Shown here piece by piece: positions 8,192 to 16,927 of a DNA stretch of 33,113 nt. Each line of letters begins with the position of its first letter. Position 1 is the first letter of the stretch. The DNA lies in assembly GCA_002898875.1 (NCBI GenBank), contig BEIC01000006.1:1-33113 (forward strand), in the 5' to 3' direction. This stretch comes from a bacterium HR26 (lineage in GTDB: Bacteria > Chloroflexota > Chloroflexia > Thermomicrobiales > Thermomicrobiaceae). A program made the translations under genes and the position numbers. Under the pieces are notes generated by a model, which was not told where the DNA came from, did not search any database, and saw nothing but the letters and a program-made list of their open reading frames with translations.

Positions 8192-9244
8192 TCAGCCCTC
8201 CATCGGCCGCAGCCGGCGCCAGAGCCACACCAGTGGCCGGGAATAGATCCGCTCATAGACCCCAGGATACGAGCGCACCTGCCCGCCGAAGCCAGCCTTG
8301 AAGCGGTAGATGCCCCACAGTCCCTGGCGGACGTTGAGCTGGTCGTCGGGGATGTCCTCAGGCGGCTCATCGGTCGGCGGGATCCCCCAAAGGTCGTAGA
8401 CCCGGCAGCCACGTTCCCTGGCCCAGCGCATGGCTGCGAACTGCACCAGATAGGATGCCATGTGACGCTGGTGGCGTGCCGCGGAGGCGCCATACAAGTA
8501 GACTGCCTCGGCGCCAAAGCGAACGACCAGAGCACCGGCAGCCGGCTCTCCGTCCTTCTCGGCGATGATCAGGGCCGCGTCCTCACCGAAAACCTCCAGG
8601 ATGTCGCGGAAGTAGTCGATGCGGTGGATACCGAACCCATCTCGCGCGCTTGTCTCGCGCAGGAGGTCGTAGAAGACCGGTAGGTCAGCGAGGGTTCCAA
8701 GGCGAACCTGCACGCCTCGGCGTTCGGCCAGCCGGATGTTGTAGCGGGTCTTGGGCTTCATCCGCGCGAGCAGCGTCTCGTCGTCAAACTGTACCGCCAC
8801 GCGGACCGTCCGCTGGGGCTGGATAACAGTCGGGCTGCGTCGCCAGCCGCTCGCGCGCGTCAGCACCGTGCAGCCGCCTTCGTTCTCCGGCTCGGCGAGC
8901 ACGCAGATCGCCCGCTCGCGGCGAGCAATGCGATCGACGGCATGCGTGTAGGCGCGGTCTCTCGCGGTGCAGCCGGCCCACTCGACGACGAGTGGGCCGC
9001 GGGGCACGTACCCAATGCTCAAGGGACCGACCCGGCGAAAGAGCATCTGCGCGGCGATGGCTGGGTGGCCGGTCGAATCCAGCCAGGCGAGCCTGATCGG
9101 CTTCCAGCCGTGCCGGCTCTTCAGCTCGCCCCAGCGCCAGCTTTGCAGCAGCCTCCCATCGAGCTGCTCGACCAACTCGTCCCAAGCCCGCGCGTCATCG
9201 ATCAGGCGAATGGCGAGTTCCACCTCATGTCCAGGAGAGACCAC
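8192..9244 (-). CDS. FemA/FemB-family peptidoglycan branch-forming aminoacyltransferase
   Basis: LLQSWRWGELKSRHGWKPIRLA; MKPKTRYNIRLAERRGVQVRLG; YLYGASAARHQRHMASYLVQFAAMRWARERGCRVYDLWGIPP; 3 bp upstream of murE. Confidence 0.88.
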   Translation of the reverse strand: MVSPGHEVELAIRLIDDARAWDELVEQLDGRLLQSWRWGELKSRHGWKPIRLAWLDSTGHPAIAAQMLFRRVGPLSIGYVPRGPLVVEWAGCTARDRAYTHAVDRIARRERAICVLAEPENEGGCTVLTRASGWRRSPTVIQPQRTVRVAVQFDDETLLARMKPKTRYNIRLAERRGVQVRLGTLADLPVFYDLLRETSARDGFGIHRIDYFRDILEVFGEDAALIIAEKDGEPAAGALVVRFGAEAVYLYGASAARHQRHMASYLVQFAAMRWARERGCRVYDLWGIPPTDEPPEDIPDDQLNVRQGLWGIYRFKAGFGGQVRSYPGVYERIYSRPLVWLWRRLRPMEG

Positions 9245-9246
9245 GA

Positions 9247-10197
9247 TTACGGCCAGGGTCCCGGGCGAAGCGGATCGGCCTCGTAGACCGCTTGCGTCAA
9301 CGCCTCCTCAGCGGCCTCGCGCACGACTGGGTCAGCCGACCGAGCGAGCCGGCGCAAGGTGTTGATCGCGACCGGCCCACCGATCTGGCCCAGCGCGCCG
9401 ATGGCCGCGGCCTGCACCTCTCGATCAGGGTCACCAACGAGCGCGATCAAGTGATCGACTGCCTCCTGGGCGCCGAGCTCGCCGCAGGCGCGCGCCGCCT
9501 CGAAGCGCAGCTCCGGCTCCTCGCTCTCGAGCTCAGCGAGCAAGTGCGGCAGCCAGCGCCGGTCGAGGCTCCGCCCCATGGCATAGACCGCGCTCACCCG
9601 CAACTCGTGCTCCGCAGCGTCGTAGGCTTCCGCGATCAGCTCGACGGCGTCGGGGTCGTCGCCATAATAGCCGATTGCCTCCACCGCGCGGCGGCGCACT
9701 GCGAGCGCCGCATCCTCGCGCGCGAGTGCGAATAGGGTGTGGCGCAGGCGCCGGGCGCGCGGCTCATCGAGCTGGTCGAGCGACGCGAGGTAACTGAACC
9801 GGCTGAGCGCCACGGCGATCGCCTCGCGGACGCGTTCTGCGTCCTCATTCGGCAGGAGGTCGAGCAGCCGGTCGAGCAGGCGCGGGTCATCCTCCTCCCA
9901 GAGGCCGGACACCGCATGCGCCCGCACCTCCGGATCGGGATCGTGGAGGGCGACCTCGAACACGCGGCGGAAATTCAGCTCGACGTTGCTCTCTGCCATC
10001 TCCTCCATCAGCGAGATCAGGTACCGCCTGGTCGAGAGCGGGGATGACGCCCACAGCTCCTGCAGCGTCGGCACCAGCGTGCGGCTCAGGTCGGAGAGCT
10101 GCGCCACGTCGGTCGCAGCAGGACGTCGTGCGCTGTTGAGGCGACGGAAGAGCTCGACGAGTTCCTGCTGCTCTTCGAGCGATGGCGATCGGTGCAT
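9247..10197 (-). CDS. HEAT-repeat protein
   Basis: Tandem HEAT-type repeats, e.g. DPDPEVRAHAVSGLWEEDDPRLLDRLLDLL, DPDREVQAAAIGALGQIGGPVAINTLRRLA, SADPVVREAAEEALTQA; start at MHRSPSLEEQQ chosen. Confidence 0.85.
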   Translation of the reverse strand: MHRSPSLEEQQELVELFRRLNSARRPAATDVAQLSDLSRTLVPTLQELWASSPLSTRRYLISLMEEMAESNVELNFRRVFEVALHDPDPEVRAHAVSGLWEEDDPRLLDRLLDLLPNEDAERVREAIAVALSRFSYLASLDQLDEPRARRLRHTLFALAREDAALAVRRRAVEAIGYYGDDPDAVELIAEAYDAAEHELRVSAVYAMGRSLDRRWLPHLLAELESEEPELRFEAARACGELGAQEAVDHLIALVGDPDREVQAAAIGALGQIGGPVAINTLRRLARSADPVVREAAEEALTQAVYEADPLRPGPWP

Positions 10198-10219
10198 GCT
10201 AGAGCTCAACCAGTTGTGC

Positions 10220-11869
10220 TCACGGCGATGGAGCATAGTACAGGACATCCTCAGCATCTGGGTCGACGCTGAACTGCGGATAGTCCGGCGATTCGGCGAT
10301 CTGCCGGATGAGCTCCGGCGTCATCGGTCGCTCTACGTTGGCCGCTGCGACCAGATCGTCGAGGAGCGCCATATAGCGCGGTGCCTCTGGCGTGCCGACC
10401 TGCTCACCGACCCGCTCGAACGTGGCAGCCAGGACCAGGTCCGGATAGCGCCGGGTCCGGTCGTCGAGCGGCTCCTGACCCGCAAAGCGTGGGAAGCGAT
10501 TCTCGGTAAGCAGCATATTCTCTTGCACTGCGCAGTAGTAGGTCGTCGGCCGAAAGATGTACCGGCGCTTCTTCTCATCTAGGTCGAGCAGCCGGCGTTC
10601 CTGGCCCGATACCCGCAGGTAGTCGATGGTGTAGCGGCCAGGCGTGTCGGTCCGCTCGATGGTAATCAGTGCCCCCGGTACCAGGCTCTCACGGAAGAAC
10701 TTGTCGAAGCCGGCCAGATAGCCGCCGCGGTTCCCAGCCGGGTAACGTAGCTCGACGAGAAACGTCTCGTACGTCTGCGGTGATTCGAACGTCAGCACCG
10801 CGACGCGCTGATCGGCCAGCACGGGCGGCGGCAGGATGGCCGCCAGTACACCGTTGTACGGCAAGACGCCGAGGTAGTGCTCGTAGAAGGTCAGGACGTG
10901 ATCCGCCACCTGCTCGCTCAACGGTGTCGTGGCCTGCGCCTCCTCGACCAGGAAGCGATAGTCCTGGCCGATGTCGGCAGCCCGGCGCTTGGTGGTGCCG
11001 ATCGCCGGTAGCCCCTTGGTCGACCAGAGATAGTTGCCAGGTACTCCGACGAACTCGAAGTCCTCTTCCTGAGAGAGGCGGAGATTGAGCGCGAAGCGCT
11101 GGACCTCGTAGTCAGGGGCTGTGCGGCGCACGCCGAGCACGACCTCGACCAGCTCGGTGTCCGGCAACGGTTGCTCGCGCTCCAGGATGTACTCGCGAAT
11201 GCGCCGGAGATCGCCGCGGCTCAGGCGCGGTACGTCCTCGTCCAGCATCCAGGCGTCGGCGAAGCCGGTAACCTCCGGCATTCTGGCCAGCTCGGCCGCG
11301 ACCAGCGCCTGCAACTGGGCGTCGTCGAGCTGGGCCAGATCGGCGACCTCGATCTCGGCCGACGCGGGCGCGGCCTCCGCCTCCACCGCTGCAACTCGCT
11401 CGGCCGGCTCGGCCACCGGCTGTTCGGCAGCCTCGGCAGCGAGTACCTCCTCTGGAGCCGGCCGAGCGGCCGGTGCCGGCCCTCGGCGCGCCAGGCGCGG
11501 TGCGGTTGGAGGTGGCTCCTGGAAGCGCCGGGGCAGCATGTGCGCCGCATCGACCTCTTCGACCGGCTGGGGCGGCCGTCCCTCGCGGGTGGTCACGATA
11601 TACAGGACCCCATCGCGCTCTTCCAGGCTGAAGACATTGTGATTCGCCTCGATGGCCTGCTTGAGCGCGGCAGCCCAACCTTCCGCGTCCCGCTGCTGGT
11701 CAAGCTGCGCTAGGTGCTCGGCCAGCGCGTGTAGCGGCAGGCGGATCGGCGCCGTCAGCGCGAAGAAGCGGCCGACGGTTCGCATAATTGCGAAGACGCG
11801 AGCCGCGAGCTCGCGATCTTCGGGACTGCCGTTGAAGTCGATCTCCAGCCTGGGCTCGATGGTCTGCAT
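10220..11869 (-). CDS. hypothetical protein, possible nucleic-acid-binding (HTH-like and C-terminal beta domain), with low-complexity linker
   Basis: Long ORF; start at MQTIEPRLEIDF chosen; Ala/Glu/Pro-rich middle; VQRFALNLRLSQEEDFEFVGVPGNYLWSTKGLP and FLVELRYPAGNRGGYLAGFDKFFRESLVPGALITIERT. Confidence 0.6.
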   Translation of the reverse strand: MQTIEPRLEIDFNGSPEDRELAARVFAIMRTVGRFFALTAPIRLPLHALAEHLAQLDQQRDAEGWAAALKQAIEANHNVFSLEERDGVLYIVTTREGRPPQPVEEVDAAHMLPRRFQEPPPTAPRLARRGPAPAARPAPEEVLAAEAAEQPVAEPAERVAAVEAEAAPASAEIEVADLAQLDDAQLQALVAAELARMPEVTGFADAWMLDEDVPRLSRGDLRRIREYILEREQPLPDTELVEVVLGVRRTAPDYEVQRFALNLRLSQEEDFEFVGVPGNYLWSTKGLPAIGTTKRRAADIGQDYRFLVEEAQATTPLSEQVADHVLTFYEHYLGVLPYNGVLAAILPPPVLADQRVAVLTFESPQTYETFLVELRYPAGNRGGYLAGFDKFFRESLVPGALITIERTDTPGRYTIDYLRVSGQERRLLDLDEKKRRYIFRPTTYYCAVQENMLLTENRFPRFAGQEPLDDRTRRYPDLVLAATFERVGEQVGTPEAPRYMALLDDLVAAANVERPMTPELIRQIAESPDYPQFSVDPDAEDVLYYAPSP

Positions 11870-11947
11870 GCTCTCTCGTCTCCTTCGCGATCGTTCACAG
11901 CGCACATCGAACGTGTGACACGAAGCGTGTGGGTATCGAGCGGCGCG

Positions 11948-12082
11948 TTACCCTGCCTGCTGCTCCGCTGCCTGCCTGAGGGCTGCCGCCAGTTCCTCTG
12001 TCGTCAGCGGACGCTTCGCCTGGCGCAGCAGGGTTAGCAGCAGGGAGCGGTGTTGCTCGCTGAGACGCAGTTCGGTGCTCAT
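11948..12082 (-). CDS. small (44-aa) hypothetical protein
   Basis: ATG at 12082 preceded by GAGGAGGGTCAGG; MSTELRLSEQHRSLLLTLLRQAKRPLTTEELAAALRQAAEQQAG; upstream of the 550-aa gene. Confidence 0.5.
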   Translation of the reverse strand: MSTELRLSEQHRSLLLTLLRQAKRPLTTEELAAALRQAAEQQAG

Positions 12083-12174
12083 CCTGACCCTCCTCTTGCA
12101 ATGCCGGAGACTAAGTCTACCGTTTTCGCCATCCTGACGGCAATCGAAACGAGACATGAGGGGTCATCAGTCTT

Positions 12175-12331
12175 GCACGCCGCATCGTGTCGCGGTCAGC
12201 GACTGCCGGCGTGCGCGGGTCTGAACCCGCGCTCATCTATCGGAGCCGGTTGAAGGGGCACCCCATGCCATCGCCGCATGCCGTTGGGGCCCCACGGCAG
12301 CCAGCTCGCTGCTGGGTCAGCTCCCTTCAGC
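12175..12331. other. Hairpin-rich intergenic segment, candidate structured RNA or leader
   Basis: GCACGCCG(12175-12182)/CGGCGTGC(12207-12214) enclosing GTCGC/GCGAC; GCGCGGGT-CTGA-ACCCGCGC (12213-12232); GTTGAAGGG(12249-12257)/CCCTTCAGC(12323-12331) enclosing a TGCCGTTGGGG/CCCCACGGCA inverted repeat and CCAGC-TCGCT-GCTGG. Confidence 0.4.
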
Positions 12332-12401
12332 GGATCCGGGGGCTGATGAGTTGAGGCGACCGGCCGGTTACCCTAATTTCTGCTGCAGCGCCGGGCGCGA
12401 C

Positions 12402-13436
12402 TCAGACGCGCCCGCTGTGGGCCAGCGCCAGCGCGACCGCGCCCAGGATGATGGCGTCGCCGCCAAGCTCCGCTGTGGTGAGACGGACGCTCCGGAGCGA
12501 GGCGGGATAGGCATACTGCCGCACGCGGGCTTGCAGAGGGTCCATCAGCAGGGGACCCACCTCGGCCACTGGCCCGCCGATGATCACCGCTTCAGGGTTC
12601 AGGACCGTGATCAGGTTAGCGATCGCTAGGCCGAGCGTCTGTACCGTCTCGCGGACGATCTCGTCGGCGACCGGGCTGAACGAGGCGGCCTGGAAGATCT
12701 GACGCAGGGTAGGCGGGCGACGGCCGAGCGGTCCCCGAGCCGGATCGTGGGGTGACTCGGCCAGCCGCTCGCGTAGGCGGGCCTGGATTGCTGGGGCGGC
12801 AGCAAAGGCTTCCAGGTGCCCGGGCTTCCCACAGGAACAGAGGGGGCCACCGGTCGAGACGACCATGTGCCCGATCTCCCCTGCGGTGTTGCTGGCGCCG
12901 TAGAGGAGCCGGCCGTCCACGACGATGCCACCGCCGACGCCGGTGGCCAGGTGCACGTAGACCAGGTTCTGGCAGCCACGGCCGGCACCGAAGGCGGCTT
13001 CACCCAGCGCGGCCGTCCTTGCGTCATTGTCGAGCACCGCCGAGAGTCCCAGTCGCTCCTCGAGCAGTGCCACGAGCGGGAATTGCTCGAAGCCGGGTGC
13101 CCGGTGGGAGAGCAGCGTGAGACCGCGCTGGGGATCAACCGGCCCGCCGAAGGCGATACCGGCGGCCTCGATTCGCCGGAGAGGCACGCCAGCCTGCTCG
13201 CAGGCCTGCTCGGCCAGGCGCTGCACCGTGAGGACGACAGTGAGCGCATCCGCTTTGCCATCAGGCGCGTGTGCCTGCCCGTGAATCCGGCCGCTGCCAT
13301 CGGCGACGACCACACGCTGGCCATGCCCGCCGATCTCGATCCCGATCACGAGATGATCGACCGCTGGCGGGCGCCGCCAGAAGCTACTGACACTGATGTC
13401 TACCACGGCCACCTCACCCACCGATCGTTGGTACAA
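12402..13436 (-). CDS. ROK family sugar kinase/transcriptional regulator-like protein
   Basis: VIGIEIGGHGQRVVVADGSG; DNDARTAALGEAAFGAGRG; HLATGVGGGIVVDG; GEIGHMVVSTGGPLCSCGKPGHLEAFAA; start uncertain (13436 TTG or downstream GTG). Confidence 0.88.
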   Translation of the reverse strand: MYQRSVGEVAVVDISVSSFWRRPPAVDHLVIGIEIGGHGQRVVVADGSGRIHGQAHAPDGKADALTVVLTVQRLAEQACEQAGVPLRRIEAAGIAFGGPVDPQRGLTLLSHRAPGFEQFPLVALLEERLGLSAVLDNDARTAALGEAAFGAGRGCQNLVYVHLATGVGGGIVVDGRLLYGASNTAGEIGHMVVSTGGPLCSCGKPGHLEAFAAAPAIQARLRERLAESPHDPARGPLGRRPPTLRQIFQAASFSPVADEIVRETVQTLGLAIANLITVLNPEAVIIGGPVAEVGPLLMDPLQARVRQYAYPASLRSVRLTTAELGGDAIILGAVALALAHSGRV

Positions 13437-13576
13437 CAGGCTCCTGCCAGTCCATGCCTGGACAAGCTAGGCATTGTAGCACGACGGTATAGACTCCCCA
13501 TCGGCTTGCGGCACGGAAGCGTGGTGGGATGGTAGTCTACCGTGGGCGAGTCGAGCGCGGGGGAGCGGTCGAGACG

Positions 13577-14503
13577 ATGGCCGATGGTGGAACCACGTCG
13601 GTGATCCAGCCAGCAGCCCCAGCGAGGGTCAGCCTGGCCGGGGTGCTGCTCGCGCTGGTCGCCGTGCTCAGCGTGTCGACCAGCGCCGTCTTCATCAGGT
13701 TGGCCGGGCAGGTTAGCCCCTTCGAGATCGCGTTCTGGCGTCTCGTGGTGGCGTCGGTGGTACTGGCCCCGGCGGTGTGGCTCACTGGGGCCTGGCCGGC
13801 CGTTCGCGCCGTTGGCCTGCGACGCTTCGCGCTCTACGGGGCGATCCTCTCGGCCCACTTCGTCACCTATAACCTCGGGCTTCGCTATGCGCCGGTAGCT
13901 CATGTGCTGCCGCTGATCTACACGTCGACGATCTTCATCGCGATCCTCTCCGCGGTGGTGCTGCGGGAGCCGTTACGCCGGGCGCAGCTCGCCGGGATCG
14001 GCGTGGTGGTCGTCGGTGCCGGTATTCTGGCCGGCTTCGAGCCGCGGTTCGACCCGCGCGTCCTGCTCGGAGACGGGTTCGCTTTACTCTCGGCCATCAC
14101 GTTCGCGCTGTATTCGATGGTGGGCCGGCAGCAGCGGCAGCGCGTGCCGCTGTTCGGCTATGCCGTGGGCGTCTACGCCACGGCTGCGCTATGGACGGCG
14201 CCGCTGGCCGCCCTAGCGGCCTGGTCTGCCGCCGATCCGAGCATCGCTTCTCCCTCTCGCTACTCGCTTCAGGTCGTCCTCTCGCTCCTTGCGCTTGGCC
14301 TGATCCCGAACGCGGTCGGCCATACGCTCTACAACGCCAGCGTGCGCCGGTTGAACGCGGCGGTCGCCAACGTCCTCTTTACGCAGGAGGTCACCGGCGC
14401 CATCGCGCTTGCCTGGCTGATCCTCGGTGAGGCACCGACGACGAACGCGCTAGTTGGCGCAGCGGTGATGCTGGCCGGCATCCTGGTTGTGCTGCTGCGC
14501 TGA
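13577..14503 (+). CDS. EamA/DMT-family transporter
   Basis: Ten-helix hydrophobic profile with two EamA-like halves: VSTSAVFIRLAGQVSPFEIAFWRLV...; FTQEVTGAIALAWLILGEAPTTNALVGAAVMLAGILVVL. Confidence 0.9.
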   Translation: MADGGTTSVIQPAAPARVSLAGVLLALVAVLSVSTSAVFIRLAGQVSPFEIAFWRLVVASVVLAPAVWLTGAWPAVRAVGLRRFALYGAILSAHFVTYNLGLRYAPVAHVLPLIYTSTIFIAILSAVVLREPLRRAQLAGIGVVVVGAGILAGFEPRFDPRVLLGDGFALLSAITFALYSMVGRQQRQRVPLFGYAVGVYATAALWTAPLAALAAWSAADPSIASPSRYSLQVVLSLLALGLIPNAVGHTLYNASVRRLNAAVANVLFTQEVTGAIALAWLILGEAPTTNALVGAAVMLAGILVVLLR

Positions 14504-14516
14504 AGAGAGTAGTTCG

Positions 14517-15836
14517 CTACGGTATCCAGACGGCGTCGAGGAGCTGGACGTCGACGATCGCACCGGCCGGCGCCTCGTTCCACTGCTCCGGGATGACAGC
14601 CAGCCCGTTAGCCTGGGCGACCGAGCTGAGGATGCCGGAACCCTGCTCGCCGACCGGCCGCGCGACGTACTCCTCGCCCTGCCGCTCCACGTGCACCCGG
14701 ACGAAGTGGCGCCGCTGTCCCCGGTTCTCGCACGGCGCCAGCAGCCGCGCCCGCACGGTGGGCAGTGTCCAGTCCTGGTAGCCGAGCATCTTCAGGATCG
14801 CTGGCCGGCCGAATTGCAAGAAGGCGACATAGGCAGCCACTGGGTTCCCTGGCAGTCCGAGCATCGGCACGCCGCCGATCCAGCCGAAGGCCATAGGCTT
14901 GCCCGGCTTGATGCGAACCTGCCACAGCTCGACCCGGCCCTCGGCCTGTAGCACGTGCTTGACTAGGTCGTAATCGCCGATCGAGACCCCACCCGAGGTC
15001 AGGATCAGATCGACGCCGCGCGCGCTGCGGAGACGCAGGCGGATCTCGTCGGGATCATCGCGCACGACGCCGAGCAAGACCGGCTCGCCGCCGCACTGCT
15101 TCACCAGCGCTGCCAGCGTGTAGTTGTTGCTGTTGCGGATCTGCCCTGGCAGCAACTCCGGGCCGAGGTCGATGACCTCGTTGCCGGTGGCGAGAATAGC
15201 GACCCGCGGCCGCCGGTGGACCGTCACCCACCGCTGGTTGAGCGAGGCGAGCAAGCCGATGCAGGCGGGTCGCAGCACGGTTCCGGCTGGCAGTACCTCC
15301 TGCCCGGCCTTGATGTCCTCGCCCGCCAGTCGCACGTTTTCGCCGAGCTTAGCCGGGCGAAAAACCTGGACCTCAGCCCGCTTGCCGCCAGTCGCAGGCC
15401 CGGTGCCAGCGTCCCACTCGTCGGTCTCCTCGAAGCGAACCACGGCATCCGCGCCCTCGGGCAGCACGGCCCCGGTCATGATGCGTGCTGCCTGCCCTGG
15501 GCCGATGGAGACGGCAGGGCAGGAGCCCGCCGGGATCTCGGCGATCACCGCGAGGGTTACCGGATGGTCGTAGCTCGCGCCGGCCGTATCGGCTGCCCGC
15601 ACCGCGTAGCCGTCCATCGCCGAGTTGGTGAACGGCGGGACGTCGTGCCCGGCGAAGACCGGCTGTGCCAGCACGAGTCCTAGCGCATCGAGCAGCGGCA
15701 CGCGGACCGCGGGCAGCGGTCCGACAGCTGCGAGGACACGCTCGCGCGCCTGGTCGACGCTCAGGAGCGATTCGACATCTTCCCAGAGGCGATCGGTTCG
15801 GGCTCGCGTCGTTGCTGGGCCTCGGGAGGTAGCCAT
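14517..15836 (-). CDS. moeA: molybdopterin molybdenumtransferase MoeA
   Basis: PPFTNSAMDGYAVRAADT; RIMTGAVLPEGADAVVRFEET; ILATGNEVIDLG..LLPGQIRNSNNYTL; LTSGGVSIGDYDLVK; MLGLPGNPVAAYVAF. Confidence 0.95.
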   Translation of the reverse strand: MATSRGPATTRARTDRLWEDVESLLSVDQARERVLAAVGPLPAVRVPLLDALGLVLAQPVFAGHDVPPFTNSAMDGYAVRAADTAGASYDHPVTLAVIAEIPAGSCPAVSIGPGQAARIMTGAVLPEGADAVVRFEETDEWDAGTGPATGGKRAEVQVFRPAKLGENVRLAGEDIKAGQEVLPAGTVLRPACIGLLASLNQRWVTVHRRPRVAILATGNEVIDLGPELLPGQIRNSNNYTLAALVKQCGGEPVLLGVVRDDPDEIRLRLRSARGVDLILTSGGVSIGDYDLVKHVLQAEGRVELWQVRIKPGKPMAFGWIGGVPMLGLPGNPVAAYVAFLQFGRPAILKMLGYQDWTLPTVRARLLAPCENRGQRRHFVRVHVERQGEEYVARPVGEQGSGILSSVAQANGLAVIPEQWNEAPAGAIVDVQLLDAVWIP

Positions 15837-15850
15837 GGCGATCTCCACTC

Positions 15851-16828
<978 letters not shown>

Positions 16829-16927
16829 TCATAGCATATGCCAGGAGGAGGCGATCCGCTGTTCACGGCGCGGATCTGGTCGGTAGAATCCAGGGAGTGA
16901 CGGCGGCCTATTGCCACCTCATGCTCT

